Source: Reticulitermes lucifugus (Eukaryota > Arthropoda > Insecta > Blattodea > Rhinotermitidae). Taken from it: 34,310 nt of DNA. The stretch spans positions 1-34,310 of the forward strand of contig JAKCWW010005961.1 in NCBI GenBank assembly GCA_026260175.1. The letters run 5' to 3'. A program made the position numbers and the translations under genes. The first letter of the stretch is position 1, and each line of letters begins with the position of its first letter. Shown one piece after another: positions 20,916 through 30,566 of the stretch. The notes beneath the pieces are model-generated. The model was given only the letters and a program-made list of their open reading frames with translations, did no database searches and was not told where the DNA came from.

Positions 20916-21302
20916 AAGCAGCGGCTTTCTTTACCTTTGGAATTAATCTTAAACTGATTTATTTCCGCCGTATACGTGGTAAACAACATATGCTTGAATA
21001 GTTCACACAACACCAGTTACTGGCACTTAATAATTTTATTACTAATATATTAATCAATAAAACACGTGCAATATACAATTATCCTTAGATATAATGGCCC
21101 CGCACGTATATCAGATATAGGGACAGATATAGAGAAAACTGCATAGTGGACTAATATTGCATACAGCTATACGTACGTAGTATTAAATAGTTTCGTATTT
21201 TCTCCATGAGGATGGACATGATTACATCTGACACATGTAGAAGAAAAAAGCACGAATTTTTTATACATGGCGTGTTAATTTGACGGTATTTAAGCATACA
21301 GG
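20916..21302. other. No gene seen
   Basis: AT-rich; nothing recognised. Confidence 0.5.
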
Positions 21303-21600
21303 TAAAAGGTACAATCTTCCCTGTCCATGCTTTGAAGGCGTACAGGGGGAGTAGATGTCAGCTCAACTCATTTTTAACCTCAGCACTAGATGGAGATAAG
21401 TGGTTAACTTCACGCCCCAGCCGCTTTACCACCGGTAAAGAATCCCCATATCCATTGAAGTGGTGGCCTGGTGGACCCCAGAGAATGCCTGGAAGTTTTT
21501 GGAGGAGAGAAAACCTCTTTCCCCTACCAGGGTTCGAACTCCGGAATGTCCAAACCCGTAGCGTAGTCGCTATACCTACTGTACTATCCCGATTCACATT
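21303..21600 (-). mobile_element. tRNA-derived SINE, family 1, best-preserved copy
   Basis: On the minus strand the 5' head has box A TAGTACAGTAGG (complement of 21575-21586) and a perfect box B GTTCGAACC (complement of 21531-21539), about 35 bases apart. These are RNA polymerase III internal promoter elements. The body follows, then a tail complementary to AGGTAAAAGGTA at 21301. The length of about 300 bp is usual for insect tRNA-derived SINEs. The 83-codon minus-strand frame across it is the translation by-product of the SINE. Confidence 0.8.
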
Positions 21601-21714
21601 TAAGCACATAAAGTTGAATAAAGATGAACTTCGTCAGAACTGTTACGCGTTTAGATTGTTACTACAGAAATGTGAATTCAAGTATGTTGAAGTTGGCTAT
21701 AATACAACCAAGAC

Positions 21715-21770
21715 GGGAGGCTGTGGAGTGAATAAAAGTGGCTCAGGATACCGGCTAAAAGTGGTATTAT
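21715..21770 (+). mobile_element. Short remnant of a non-LTR reverse transcriptase tail
   Basis: GGCTGTGGAGTGAATAAAAG then TGGCTCAGGATA corresponds to the codons for the conserved LAQDR of the RT tail (VAQD here). A near-identical stretch occurs at 26760-26783. Confidence 0.35.
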
Positions 21771-23034
21771 GGACATTCGCGTGACAAAATGTTGCAGTAT
21801 TTAAGGACAAGCCAAGTAATTACCAGCTGCTACCAAAGACCCTGCAACATGAACTTACATACCTCACAATGTGTCTTTGGAATAAATACAATATCTGTGA
21901 GTGTGAGTAGGATTAGGCTGTGTCCAGTAGTAAATAGTGCCTTCGAAATGTCTTTACCGGTCGACACGGCCCAGAAGACTTGCATCTTCTTTAACAACGC
22001 TGTGAATATACCTCAAATCTCGCAGTGAGTATAGTCAGTAAAAAAGCTGAGATTCGAACCTGATGTATGCCAAATACGAAGACAGTGTTCCCCCTTCCAT
22101 CCTCTGTCAATCTGCCGTTCAATATCCTACGAACTTAGGCAATGTTTTTTCTTAATAAATTTGACGCAGTTATTTCTGTCAGTACCTAAGCCTTATGCTG
22201 CAGCATCCTGCCCAACAGCCATCTGCGCTACAATATTCCTCATGTGAGATTATACAAATTTTATTACACCGACGGTTTAAGGTAACTTAGTCTCAAGTAG
22301 TTTAATATAGCTTAGCCTAAAGTAGTTTATCAAGTAAGAAGATATGTTACAGGATTCACTTCGTCATGACAGGATACTCCATCCATCAAATCTTAAAATT
22401 TCCTATCCATCAGCTCTTTAAACATGCAATTTCCCGCCTGATACACGCCCCGTTCAATATTACCTTTTAAACATTTAAAGAGAGAAACGCAACTAAATAC
22501 GGCATTTCCTTGTGTGCATGCCAAACCGACATGCCCTGCCTGGACACACATTCGGTGTACAAAAAGTAGTAGAAATTTGGGGATATTCTCGAGTCGCAAA
22601 CTGTGTCTCATATGTCGAATAATGTTTCTAGACACACCTTTCTTTGGGGTTGGAATTTTGTGTTATATTTTTAACCTACTTTGTGTTTACGTCTACAGAG
22701 TTTCTATGTAATTTACAGTTTAAAATTAACATGTTAAAAAACTGCTTTACTAAGAAGAACGATTCAGGAGATAAAAAGTAGGACTGCATCTTCAAAATGA
22801 GAATCCTTTCAGTTTTCTGGAATTGTATGTTTTCATAATTTTCAGAATGCAGCAGAAAATTTGTGACTATTTCGTACATTTTGTAACTGTTTAAAAATTA
22901 CAGGGATCATAAAAAGATTTTCCATCTCAAATTATGCTACGCTAATCTAAAATATTCCACAGTGTCTCCGTCTTGTTACGTTCCACTCGTATTTCCCTCA
23001 ATAAGTGATAAATGTACATAAAGTATACTCCATG
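21771..23034. other. No gene seen
   Basis: Open frames under 81 codons on both strands; none recognised. A small direct repeat (TAACTTAGTCTCAAGTAG and TAGCTTAGCCTAAAGTAG) lies at about 22282-22328. Confidence 0.45.
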
Positions 23035-23510
23035 CTTCCTTGGCCTGTTGTTTTGTACAGGTGTGAAACTTGGTATCTCACATTATGGGAAAAATATAGA
23101 GTGAGGATAATCCCATTCTACAACAGGGTGCTGAGGGAGATATTTCAGCGTAAGAGATACGAAGTAACAGAGCTGCAGAAAACTACATAATGTGGAGCTT
23201 TCTGATTTGTACTCTTCACTAAACATTATTAGGCGATAAAATCAGAGAATGAAATGGGAGGTTCATGTCGTACGTATAGGTGACAAGAGAAATGTGGGAA
23301 AGCTGAAGGAAAGAGACGACTGGGAAGTCCTAGGTGTAGAAGGGAGAGGTGTGAACTGGATTATTCTAGCCCAGGAAACAGACAAGTGGCAAAATCTTCT
23401 AAACACGGTAATAAGCCTTCTACTTCCGCAAAATATTGGTAATTTCTTTCACTACCTGGAGAAATATTAGTTTCTCAAGAAGCGCTCTGCTCCATGGAGT
23501 TAGTTACTTT
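23035..23510 (+). pseudogene. Non-LTR reverse transcriptase, C-terminal region
   Basis: Reads VVLYRCETWYLTL, then FYNRVLREIFQRKRYEVTE. After stops and frame changes come a GKLKERDDWEVLGV-like tract, VNWIILAQETDKWQNL and TVISL. The order matches the same family as 6.2 kb: LYGCETW.LTL, NKVLR.IFG.KRDEVT, RPLGRPR, WI.LAQDRDRW. The 3' text includes CTTCCGCAAAATATTGG and CTCTGCTCCATGG, which correspond to the tail at 6.4-6.5 kb. More of the protein survives here than in the other copies, but it is multiply broken. Confidence 0.8.
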
Positions 23511-24537
23511 GTTTGTTTGTTTCTTTCTTTCTTTCTTTGTCAGTCATTTCTTACTCCTCAAATATTTGTCAGTGCACTGAACGTTGTCACACTATGTGTG
23601 TCATATGTTCTGTTTCCAGAGTTAAATTTTGCAAAATCTTTCATGGGAAAACCTCACTGAAATTTTATGGGTGAATTTAGCATCGCTGTACTAATCCCGT
23701 ATTAATTTTAAAAAAGTATAAATCAAAGTGGATAATATTTCTAAAATTTCCAGATAGTAAAGAATGTTCACATATTTCTTTTCGAAATTATTTTATAGAT
23801 CCTATAACACTGGTCAACAGTCAAAATATTTTGAAGATTAAAGTAACAAATCTTCACTAATTTTGGGGCGTTGAACACGAATATGACAATTACAATTGTT
23901 AATTGGCTCTACTTTCAAAGATACGGGGTGGGTCCCAATTTGTACATTTTTCACTGCTCTTGGCGTTGAGCGGCTTTGAGCACGATCTGACAACCATTAG
24001 CGTGAAATGGATGACACAATAAGCTCCCAGGCATTGCATCAGCCTACTTGCTGTTCATCAGAATGGTAAAGAAGTGCAGCGGGCAAAGTGAATAATGCAA
24101 TGAGCTCCCAGGTATTGAAACAACCAACTTGTTGCATTTCAGTTCCTTCCAGGGAGTTGCATCGTACACACTTAAGTTGCTCATTTCAAAAAGCCTGCCT
24201 TCTTTCGCACCGTGAAGTCTTTATAAATGCCCTAAGTATTTCATACAGTCGTTTCTTGGCCGAACCTCGGCAAGAATGAAGCAAAATTGCGTGAAAAGTG
24301 CAGACAATTCCTGTTATGTTGGTGGAGAGGTGACTTTTTTCATCATAGAAGTGTGCCATAACCCCAATAATCAGGAAATCCTACCACCTTTACTTTGTCT
24401 ACCAGAATGGGGACCAGGACAAAGACTGGGCCCCGTATATATGCTGCAATACTTGTGCAGCAAACCTTCGAAGCTGTTTGAGTCGCAAAAGGCTATCAAT
24501 GCCTATTGTCGTACACATGGTGTAAAGAGAGCGGATG
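23511..24537. other. Mostly no gene; one small direct duplication
   Basis: Two diverged copies of a text containing GAGCTCCCAGGTATTG or AAGCTCCCAGGCATTG followed by CAACTTGTTG or CTACTTGCTG lie at about 24005-24055 and 24090-24135. The first part of the broken gene that follows may begin within 24270-24545, where an 89-codon frame lies, but I cannot align that part with the family. Confidence 0.4.
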
Positions 24538-25567
24538 GAAGGTAACCTTGTCGACTGTAACGATGTTCGTGGTCTAGTGACAGCCCTGAATATTAGTCAT
24601 AATCCTGTGGAGTGGAGACTGTATTTAGTTACGGAAGTTAAATTTAAAAGCTGTTCTGCTCCATAATGGCAAAGTGTTGCTGTCAATTACAGTTTTATAA
24701 GAAATCAATAAGAATTAAACCATATGACAACATGAAGCTTCTTCTGAATTGCATAAACTGCAAGAAATACCAATGGCAGCTTTGTGGAGACGATAGTTGT
24801 CGCTAGGACTGCAGCAGCGCTATACAAAGTTTTGCTGTTTATTGTGTGAATGGGACATTCGAACAAACACTTCCCATTACAAGAGGAGGGACTGGCCTTC
24901 CCGACAATTACTGGAACCGGGCAAACTGAATGTACAGCACTTACCGCTGGTAACCCAGCAACATTTTGCTGCCTCCTCTGCACATCAAACTGGGAGTAGT
25001 GAAGAATTTTGTTAAGGCTACGGATCAGACAGGGCCAACGTTTAGGTACCTCGCTGAGAAATTCCCAGGAATCAGTGCTGCAAAATTCAAAGAGGGTTTT
25101 TTCGTCGGTCCACAGACCCGCAAGCTCTTCAGAGACTAGAAGTTCGACCGAATTCTCAGTGGTAACGAGAAAAGGGCGTAGAATGATTTCCAGCTTTTAG
25201 CAACCACTTTCTGGGAAATAACAAGGCTGACAACTACAACGAACTTGTGGAAACCTGTTGTTGTCCTATCAGAAATTAGGCTGAAATAAGTCTTTTAATA
25301 TCCTTTTTCTGAATTGTGGAAAACCTACTGTTGTACTGTCAGAACTTAGGCTGCAATATGTCTTAAAAATCCTTTTTCTGAATTATCACCAAGATATTTT
25401 TCCGGAAAACTGTGGGGCATTGAACGATGAGCACGGCGAGTGTTTTCATCATGATATCTCAGCAATGGAGAAGACATATCAGGGAAAATGGCGGAATATT
25501 GCTGGAGAGTAAAAAGAGACTTTCCTGGATTTGTGTACAAACAGCAGGCGAAGAGGCGGCGCAATTA
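24538..25567 (+). pseudogene. Broken gene of a multi-copy arthropod protein family, function unknown
   Basis: In successive plus-strand frames one reads LVDCNDVRGLVTALNISHNP, YDNMKLLL, KYQWQLCGD, GLQQRYTKFCCLLCEWD, HYKRRDWPSRQ and LEPGKLNVQHLPL. Then come PPLHIKLGVVKNFVKA, KFPGISAAKFKEGFFVGPQ, FLGNNKADNYNELVE, NLGCNMS, FPENCGALNDEHGE, FHHDISAMEKTYQGKW and EYCWRVKRDFP, ending KRRRN and TAA at about 25567. I recognise this order as a protein expanded in many arthropod genomes. I know of no established function, and its abundance suggests spread with a mobile element. Cys pairs (FCCLLC) suggest metal binding. Damage: frameshifts near 24640, 24790, 24950, 25195 and 25495; stops including TAG at Trp and other positions; and a 69-bp internal duplication at 25247-25384. 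Certainly non-functional. Confidence 0.8.
25247..25384 (+). repeat. 69-bp tandem duplication inside the broken gene
   Basis: 25247-25315 and 25316-25384 are the same length (69 bp, 23 codons) and differ at about a dozen positions, with the breakpoint at GTGGAAA. The second copy reads closer to the family (NLGCNMS). Confidence 0.8.
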
Positions 25568-25624
25568 ATCAAGGCAAGCCAGTCTGTATACAGTTTGTCA
25601 CGGATATATTCGCAAATATGTGCT

Positions 25625-26040
25625 ACTAAAACAACACTGTGGTGCATAGTATCACTTGTGCTATTCAACAGACATTGGTGTATAGGTTCACAGACGTGCT
25701 ATTCAACTGGTGCACAGTATTACATACATGCTAGTGAAGAAACATTGCGGTGCATAGAATGACAGATGTGCTATTGAAGAAATATTGCAGCGCATGGGAT
25801 AATGGATGTTAGTGAAAAAGCATTTTGGGTGCATAGGACGACAGATGTGCCAGTGAAGAAAAATTTCGGCACAAGGGATGACATGTGCTAGTGAAGATAC
25901 ATTGTGGTGCATAGGATGACAGATGTGCTAGTGAATAAACTTTGCAGTGCACAGGGTGATAGATATCCTAGTGAAGAAACATTACGGCACATAGGATGAC
26001 AGATGTGCTAGTGAAGAAACTTTGCGTTGCATAATTGTAA
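25625..26040 (+). repeat. 40-bp minisatellite, about 10-11 units
   Basis: The unit reads approximately GTGCTAGTGAAGAAACATTG followed by CGGTGCATAGGATGACAGAT. Units between about 32 and 40 bp are diverged at the left end and cleaner on the right (25725-26030). Because 40 is not a multiple of 3, it is not a protein repeat; the minus-strand frame at 25703-25912 is a by-product. It begins about 60 bp after the stop of the broken gene. Confidence 0.85.
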
Positions 26041-26487
26041 ATCGTGTTTCTAACAAAGCTCAAACAGCAAAGGCATCTAAGTCATTTGACGATGCTCTTC
26101 CAACTGCATAGGTTAAGGTCGTTAAATGGTACGGAGAATTGGGAAGAATGTGTTAAAGGCATATCCTGCTCTCTGCTACGCTATTATCACAGCACATAAC
26201 AGGAGTGACTGAAGGAACCTACACAAAACCCTCAGACAGAACAGCCGGCCTCAGGAATGTCTACAATATTAAGCATGACTGTTGGTCACAACTTCGAAAC
26301 TTCCCACACTGCAGTCGGTGAAAACGTCAACTTTACATCCAAAGCGAAGAGTAAATTATAGTATTTAGCTGACGGCCACTGACAGGATATCGATATTGGT
26401 AATTAAACTGTACATAATGTTTGGACCTGAGAGACAGGAAAAAACCGAAGGCTAAGCGAAACTGCTCAATGCTCTCTTCTTTGACTG
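26041..26487. other. No gene seen
   Basis: No open frame or repeat recognised. Confidence 0.5.
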
Positions 26488-26590
26488 CTTGACCCTGAAG
26501 ATGACAGCAATATGATCCTTTGAAACGTCGGATACTATTTTCCAGTCAAAACGGTGTAACATCTCAGAAGATTTCTTGTATACCATTTAC
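26488..26590 (+). mobile_element. Penelope-like 3' module
   Basis: CCTGAAGATG (core 26495-26501), a weak stem, TTTGAAACGTCGG (GAAA at 26522-26525), then AAACGGTGTAACATCTCAG and AAGATT. Both blocks are present, and the core letters are intact, but stem II is poor. Confidence 0.5.
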
Positions 26591-26749
26591 CAAATTTTGT
26601 AATAATGGCCAACTCAAGAAGCATGATTTGGCGAAACAGGCAATTCTTATAAAAATTATTCTAAAATCATGAAGGGAAGCGATTACTTAGCAGACGTAGT
26701 CATAGATTAAAGGGTAATATTAAAATGACTCTCGGGTTTTAGGATATAT

Positions 26750-26795
26750 AAGGGGGTAAAATGAATAAAACTGGCTCAGGATAGAATCCAATAAA
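26750..26795 (+). mobile_element. Short remnant of a non-LTR reverse transcriptase tail
   Basis: Contains codons for KLAQDRIQ followed by a stop, matching the LAQDR..W landmark. Nearly the same 22 bases occur at 21731-21752. Confidence 0.35.
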
Positions 26796-26799
26796 TGGA

Positions 26800-29149
26800 T
26801 TTTTCTTACACAATAATGAACCTTGTTTTTTTATAAAACGCGGTAAATTTATTGACCTATTTAGCGACTACCAGCTTCTGGAGAAGGAGTTCATTAGGTA
26901 TTCTAAAAATGTCCAGTAGAAAATTGTGCGTGTTGCATGTGTTTTTTATTATTATAACGCTCTTTATGACGTCATGTCCTGCTCGTTATATTATACTCTT
27001 GTTAAACAGGCCCCATAACCAAATGTATTATATTACACCAAAATTTAAGCCGTGTCTACAGACGGACTTCTCCCAATACAAATGAGCGCGTCTAACTACA
27101 GAAGACCGAATACCGTACTGACCATATTATTATCGTCAGCACAAGCAGTATACGTTTTAACGAAGATAGACAATCCTTCACAGAGGAGAGTTAACTACGT
27201 GTACCACCTGTTTCAAAAACAGTAACTAGGAATTTTGCCTACGCAATCTATTTACACTGTGTTCAGTTTTTCAAATTAAACGTTCATTGTTTGCCTAACA
27301 TTAACCATTTGACATTTAACAGAGAATGTTATGTGTTCCGTTGGAGGTATTAGGCGAAATTACTACATTATTTAGATTAGTTTAGCTACTTAAATAAAAG
27401 GCAGAGGTTATTATCTGTCGTGCTGGGTAAGAAGGGCTTACTTAATTCAGATGCTGTCAGTTATCATGATAGATTTTTCTCTTTCAAACTATACTACACG
27501 CTCAAGTCTAGCCCTTATACAATGTAAGTTTCAACATTCTATCCAGACGTTAAGTCAGAAATAAATAAATTTGGAATACACATCTTCAGTGACGTTATGA
27601 ATGTTGAGAATTTGTATGTTGTAAAGTATAAAGGTCACAAATAAACCTATATCCGTAGTATAACGATATGCTACCCGAAAATGCAAATAAGGATAGCTAT
27701 TATATGTGATTTCTGTCATAAAATTCTACAAAGAGCAGTGGTGCTCTCAGTGACGAAAATATAAAAGCGGAGAATAAACAGTTCTATGGTAAAGGATGTT
27801 GCCACACTTCAGCCAGTAGCTGTGCAGATTTAGAAGAATATTAAGCAGGATCCAACAGAATCATACTATTTCAGTATATTTTGTTGACAGTGGAATTTTG
27901 ACCGTATTTATAGACACCTTAGCTTCACTTTGGTAGTAGAATACGGTCTTTATATTTAGTGCATGTAATTAAGAATCTCCCTGTACGTGAAATACAGGCA
28001 GGCAGAGAGACAGACAGAGAGATATACAGACAGAGAGACAGACAGCGAGATATACAGACAGAGACAGGAGTAATTACATATGGAGTAATAAATTGAAATT
28101 TAAGAAATATGTCATTGAGGGAAAAAAGGCGAAACTGTGAAAAGTTTTACTTTCGAAGTCTGAATTTTGGACTTGTCGGACGAGAAAGAAACAACCAAAT
28201 GCAGAAAAATAAACAGATATTTAAAGTGTTTTGATGCAGTTTCCTACAAATTAAACCATAAGAACTTACCCATACATGGTTTATTTAACGAGGCACAAAT
28301 GGATTCCAAAGACTTTATCAAATATCGGTACAATCTGTATTAAGATTTTTGAAATTTCAATGAAAATTTTTCACAATTCCCATCTCCGGCTACAGTTGTC
28401 ACAGACAACACTTCCACTGGTCCACTCTTATACACCGAGAGCATGAATACACGAACATGCACGCGGTACACTACAGAAAGCTCTTGACAGAATAATTGGT
28501 CCTTAATACCTAGAGGCAAGCAAGTCTTGCTTGGCAGATATCGAGGCAGCAGTACCTAACGTATCATGAATACTGCTGACTGCTTTATACCGACATTATT
28601 TTCCGCAATCACTTCTCCACCTGGCGTACGCCTCAGTAACTATAAGAATGACTTGCTACATGGAACAGAATAACGACAGAGTTTAAAATCTTAAGGCTCA
28701 GATGTCAGCCACAGAGACAGACGGATGGGGACATAAGTACAGACAGATAATTAAGATAGGATACACAGGATAACAAGGATAAAATACGACACGACACAAC
28801 ACAAAACAGTAGGCCTATACGAAACGCAGTAACTGTAACACTCAGATCAGTTGTTGTTTCTCATAAAAACTGAGGATATTAAAAAATAGTATCAATATTT
28901 TTAAGTATTATTATCCCCATAGGCACCATATCTAATTTAATTAAATAAAAACTAAAAGCATATTGTTACAATTCACATCAGTAAGACTTATGTGCCACTC
29001 TTGTAATACGGCACATATCAAGCCGACATTCTGCCTAGACCAAAACCGATTGAGCATTTTTGGTTGTAGGGCACGGTGTCAGCAATTACTGGTCCAGTGT
29101 TGCAATGTCACAATATTGCCTAAGTAGTATTGGTACACGTTTGCCACCG
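26800..29149. other. No gene seen; 2.3 kb of AT-rich DNA
   Basis: Only one open frame above 75 codons (26852-27085, +), without a recognised motif. The GACA-rich tandem repeat at 27985-28068 is listed separately. Confidence 0.5.
27985..28068 (+). repeat. Purine-rich tandem repeat, about 28-bp unit
   Basis: Units of GAGAGACAGACAG plus AGATATACAGACA, two full copies with partial ones on either side, built from GACA and GAGA tetramers. Confidence 0.8.
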
Positions 29150-29290
29150 GATGTGACGTCACACGTAAACAAAGATGGCGGATGTAAACAAAGTCACTTG
29201 ACAAGGTTAATGACTTTTACCGGAAGTGACGTAACAAGATGGCGCGAAATCTGAATATACATAACAGAATGGCGCGAAATTTGAATTTTA
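29150..29290 (+). promoter_or_regulatory. Cluster of promoter-type binding motifs
   Basis: Within about 130 bases lie several motifs. There is a palindromic CRE, GTGACGTCAC (29153-29162), and AAGATGGCGG (29172-29181), which resembles a YY1/Pho site. CCGGAAGTGACGTAA (29220-29234) is a fused ETS and CRE-like site. GGCGCGAAAT occurs twice (29241-29250 and 29271-29280), an E2F-type site in reverse. Forkhead-type GTAAACAAA also occurs twice (29165 and 29184). Density and GC content stand out from the AT-rich surroundings. Motif matches are seen; promoter function is inferred. The nearest coding sequence starts about 1.3 kb to the right. Confidence 0.45.
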
Positions 29291-29339
29291 AATGTTGGAA
29301 GTTGCGCGGTAATTTTAAATTTTTACAATATGGCGGATG

Positions 29340-29580
29340 GGCGCTAAGTTTAAATTTTAATAACATGACTGAAACGCGGTAAATTTAAATGTTGAAAGAT
29401 GGCGCTAAGTTTAAATTTTAATAATATTACGGAAACGCGGTAAATTTTAATTTTAATAATATGACGGAAACGCGGTATTTTTAAATGTTAAAAGATGGCG
29501 CTAAGTTTAAATTTTAGTAATATGAAGGAGACGCGGTAAGTTTAAATTTTAATAATATTACGGAAACGCGGTAAATTTAA
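29340..29580 (+). repeat. 61/35-bp higher-order tandem repeat
   Basis: ACGCGGT occurs at 29374, 29435, 29470, 29531 and 29566, giving spacings of exactly 61, 35, 61 and 35. GCGCTAAG occurs at 29341, 29402 and 29498 (61, then 96). So the array is a 96-bp unit made of a 61-bp and a 35-bp part. The 35-bp part repeats the AAATTTTAATAATAT-ACGG section of the 61-bp part. Confidence 0.9.
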
Positions 29581-29679
29581 AAGTTAGAGCTTATTTAAAT
29601 GAGATGGCTGACAAAAGGGCGGCAATTTTAAAAGTTATAGTTTATTTAAAATATATAATTGAGCCGACAGGAAGTGAAT

Positions 29680-29945
29680 GTAAACATAGAGGTCAATGAC
29701 CTTTCCGAATGTAAACAAATCCCCCACCCCCTGGTTAGTGATATTTTAAAATGTAAACAAAGAGGTTAATGACCTTTTAGGATGTAAATAAGCCCCGCCC
29801 TAATTAATGGCTGTTACGATAAACCCTTACCCCCACCCTAATTAATGGTTGTTGCGATAAACACTCACCCCAAAGGTTAATCACCTTTAGGATTAAACAA
29901 ACTTAATCTCTAGGTAAACGACCTTTGAGGGTGTAAACAACCCCT
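29680..29945 (+). promoter_or_regulatory. Array of nuclear-receptor-type inverted repeats flanked by forkhead-type sites
   Basis: AGGTCAATGACCT (29690-29702) is a perfect inverted repeat with one-base spacer, the form bound by the ecdysone receptor/USP pair. Variants follow: AGGTTAATGACCT (29763), AGGTTAATCACCT (29874) and AGGTAAACGACCT (29912). An outlying AAGGTTAATGACTT lies at 29203. A GTAAA(C/T)A site starts exactly 21 bases after the start of three of them (29711, 29784, 29933) and 10 bases before two (29680, 29753). The fixed geometry shows that a composite unit was copied. Binding is inferred. Confidence 0.5.
29793..29868 (+). repeat. Two tandem 38-bp units
   Basis: CCCTAATTAATGG occurs at 29798 and 29836, each followed by TGTT-CGATAAAC. 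A third, diverged copy (CCTTAATTAATA) lies at 29947. These units are interleaved with the inverted-repeat array. Confidence 0.8.
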
Positions 29946-29959
29946 ACCTTAATTAATAC

Positions 29960-30566
29960 ATGTTATGATTAAACTAATTAAATAGGTACATGAAATTATA
30001 TTATTAAATATAATTAAAGGTTTTTGTGTGAAGTAGTTAAATAAATTAACTATAACTAAACGTTACAGCGTAAGCTGCTGTTTTATTTTTGTAAACATAC
30101 GGTAGTTTGCAAATGCGCTAATTTAAATATTTGCAAATACAAATATTAAACTATTTTTAGCGTTATTGCGTAACTGAACTACTTTTTTACGAATATTATT
30201 TTTAAAAACAAACTTTATTTAATTTACGTATGTTATGAACAGCGTTAAGTTTACAGAGCAACTGATGAACTTGAGGGTATGATGTTTAGTGTTGGTAGAA
30301 ATAAAAATGCCTAAGGTAATATGCTATTTTAAAATTTTACATGATTGCAGTTATGGTGAATGTGGAACGTTTGGGAGTAAATTAGTTTACGCAGACATTA
30401 GAAGCTACGGTACAGTGAGCAGTTGAGGTGTTAAGTGGTAATAACAAAGTTCACAATGTTTTCTTTACTACATGTTTCGCGTATTACTGCACCATGTACG
30501 TATATAACGTTATATTTATGTAGATATACATTTTTATTTATTACATATAACTACAACTTACATAAG
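29960..30566. other. AT-rich leader; one possible small exon
   Basis: Mostly AT-rich and non-coding. At 30353-30425 a plus-strand reading YGECGTFGSKLVYADIRSYG is open and lies just after an acceptor-like TTGCAG (30345-30350). It might be an exon of the gene that follows, but it ends in a stop in that frame and I cannot prove a donor site. Confidence 0.3.

Noticed and set aside
6815..21600. True tRNA genes at the box A/box B matches
   Set aside because: The tRNA-like heads do not fold into full cloverleaves by eye and are attached to SINE bodies.
21332..21784. 150-codon plus-strand open frame
   Set aside because: Two thirds of it is the antisense of a SINE copy.
25703..25912. 69-codon minus-strand frame with repeated HHN/FFTS phrases
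   Set aside because: Pure by-product of the 40-bp minisatellite.
25625..26040. CRISPR-like regular repeat
   Set aside because: The units abut without unique spacers and the genome is eukaryotic; it is a minisatellite.
27985..28068. GACA/GAGA tract as a GAGA-factor regulatory element
   Set aside because: It is a plain tandem repeat with no nearby gene or promoter to regulate.
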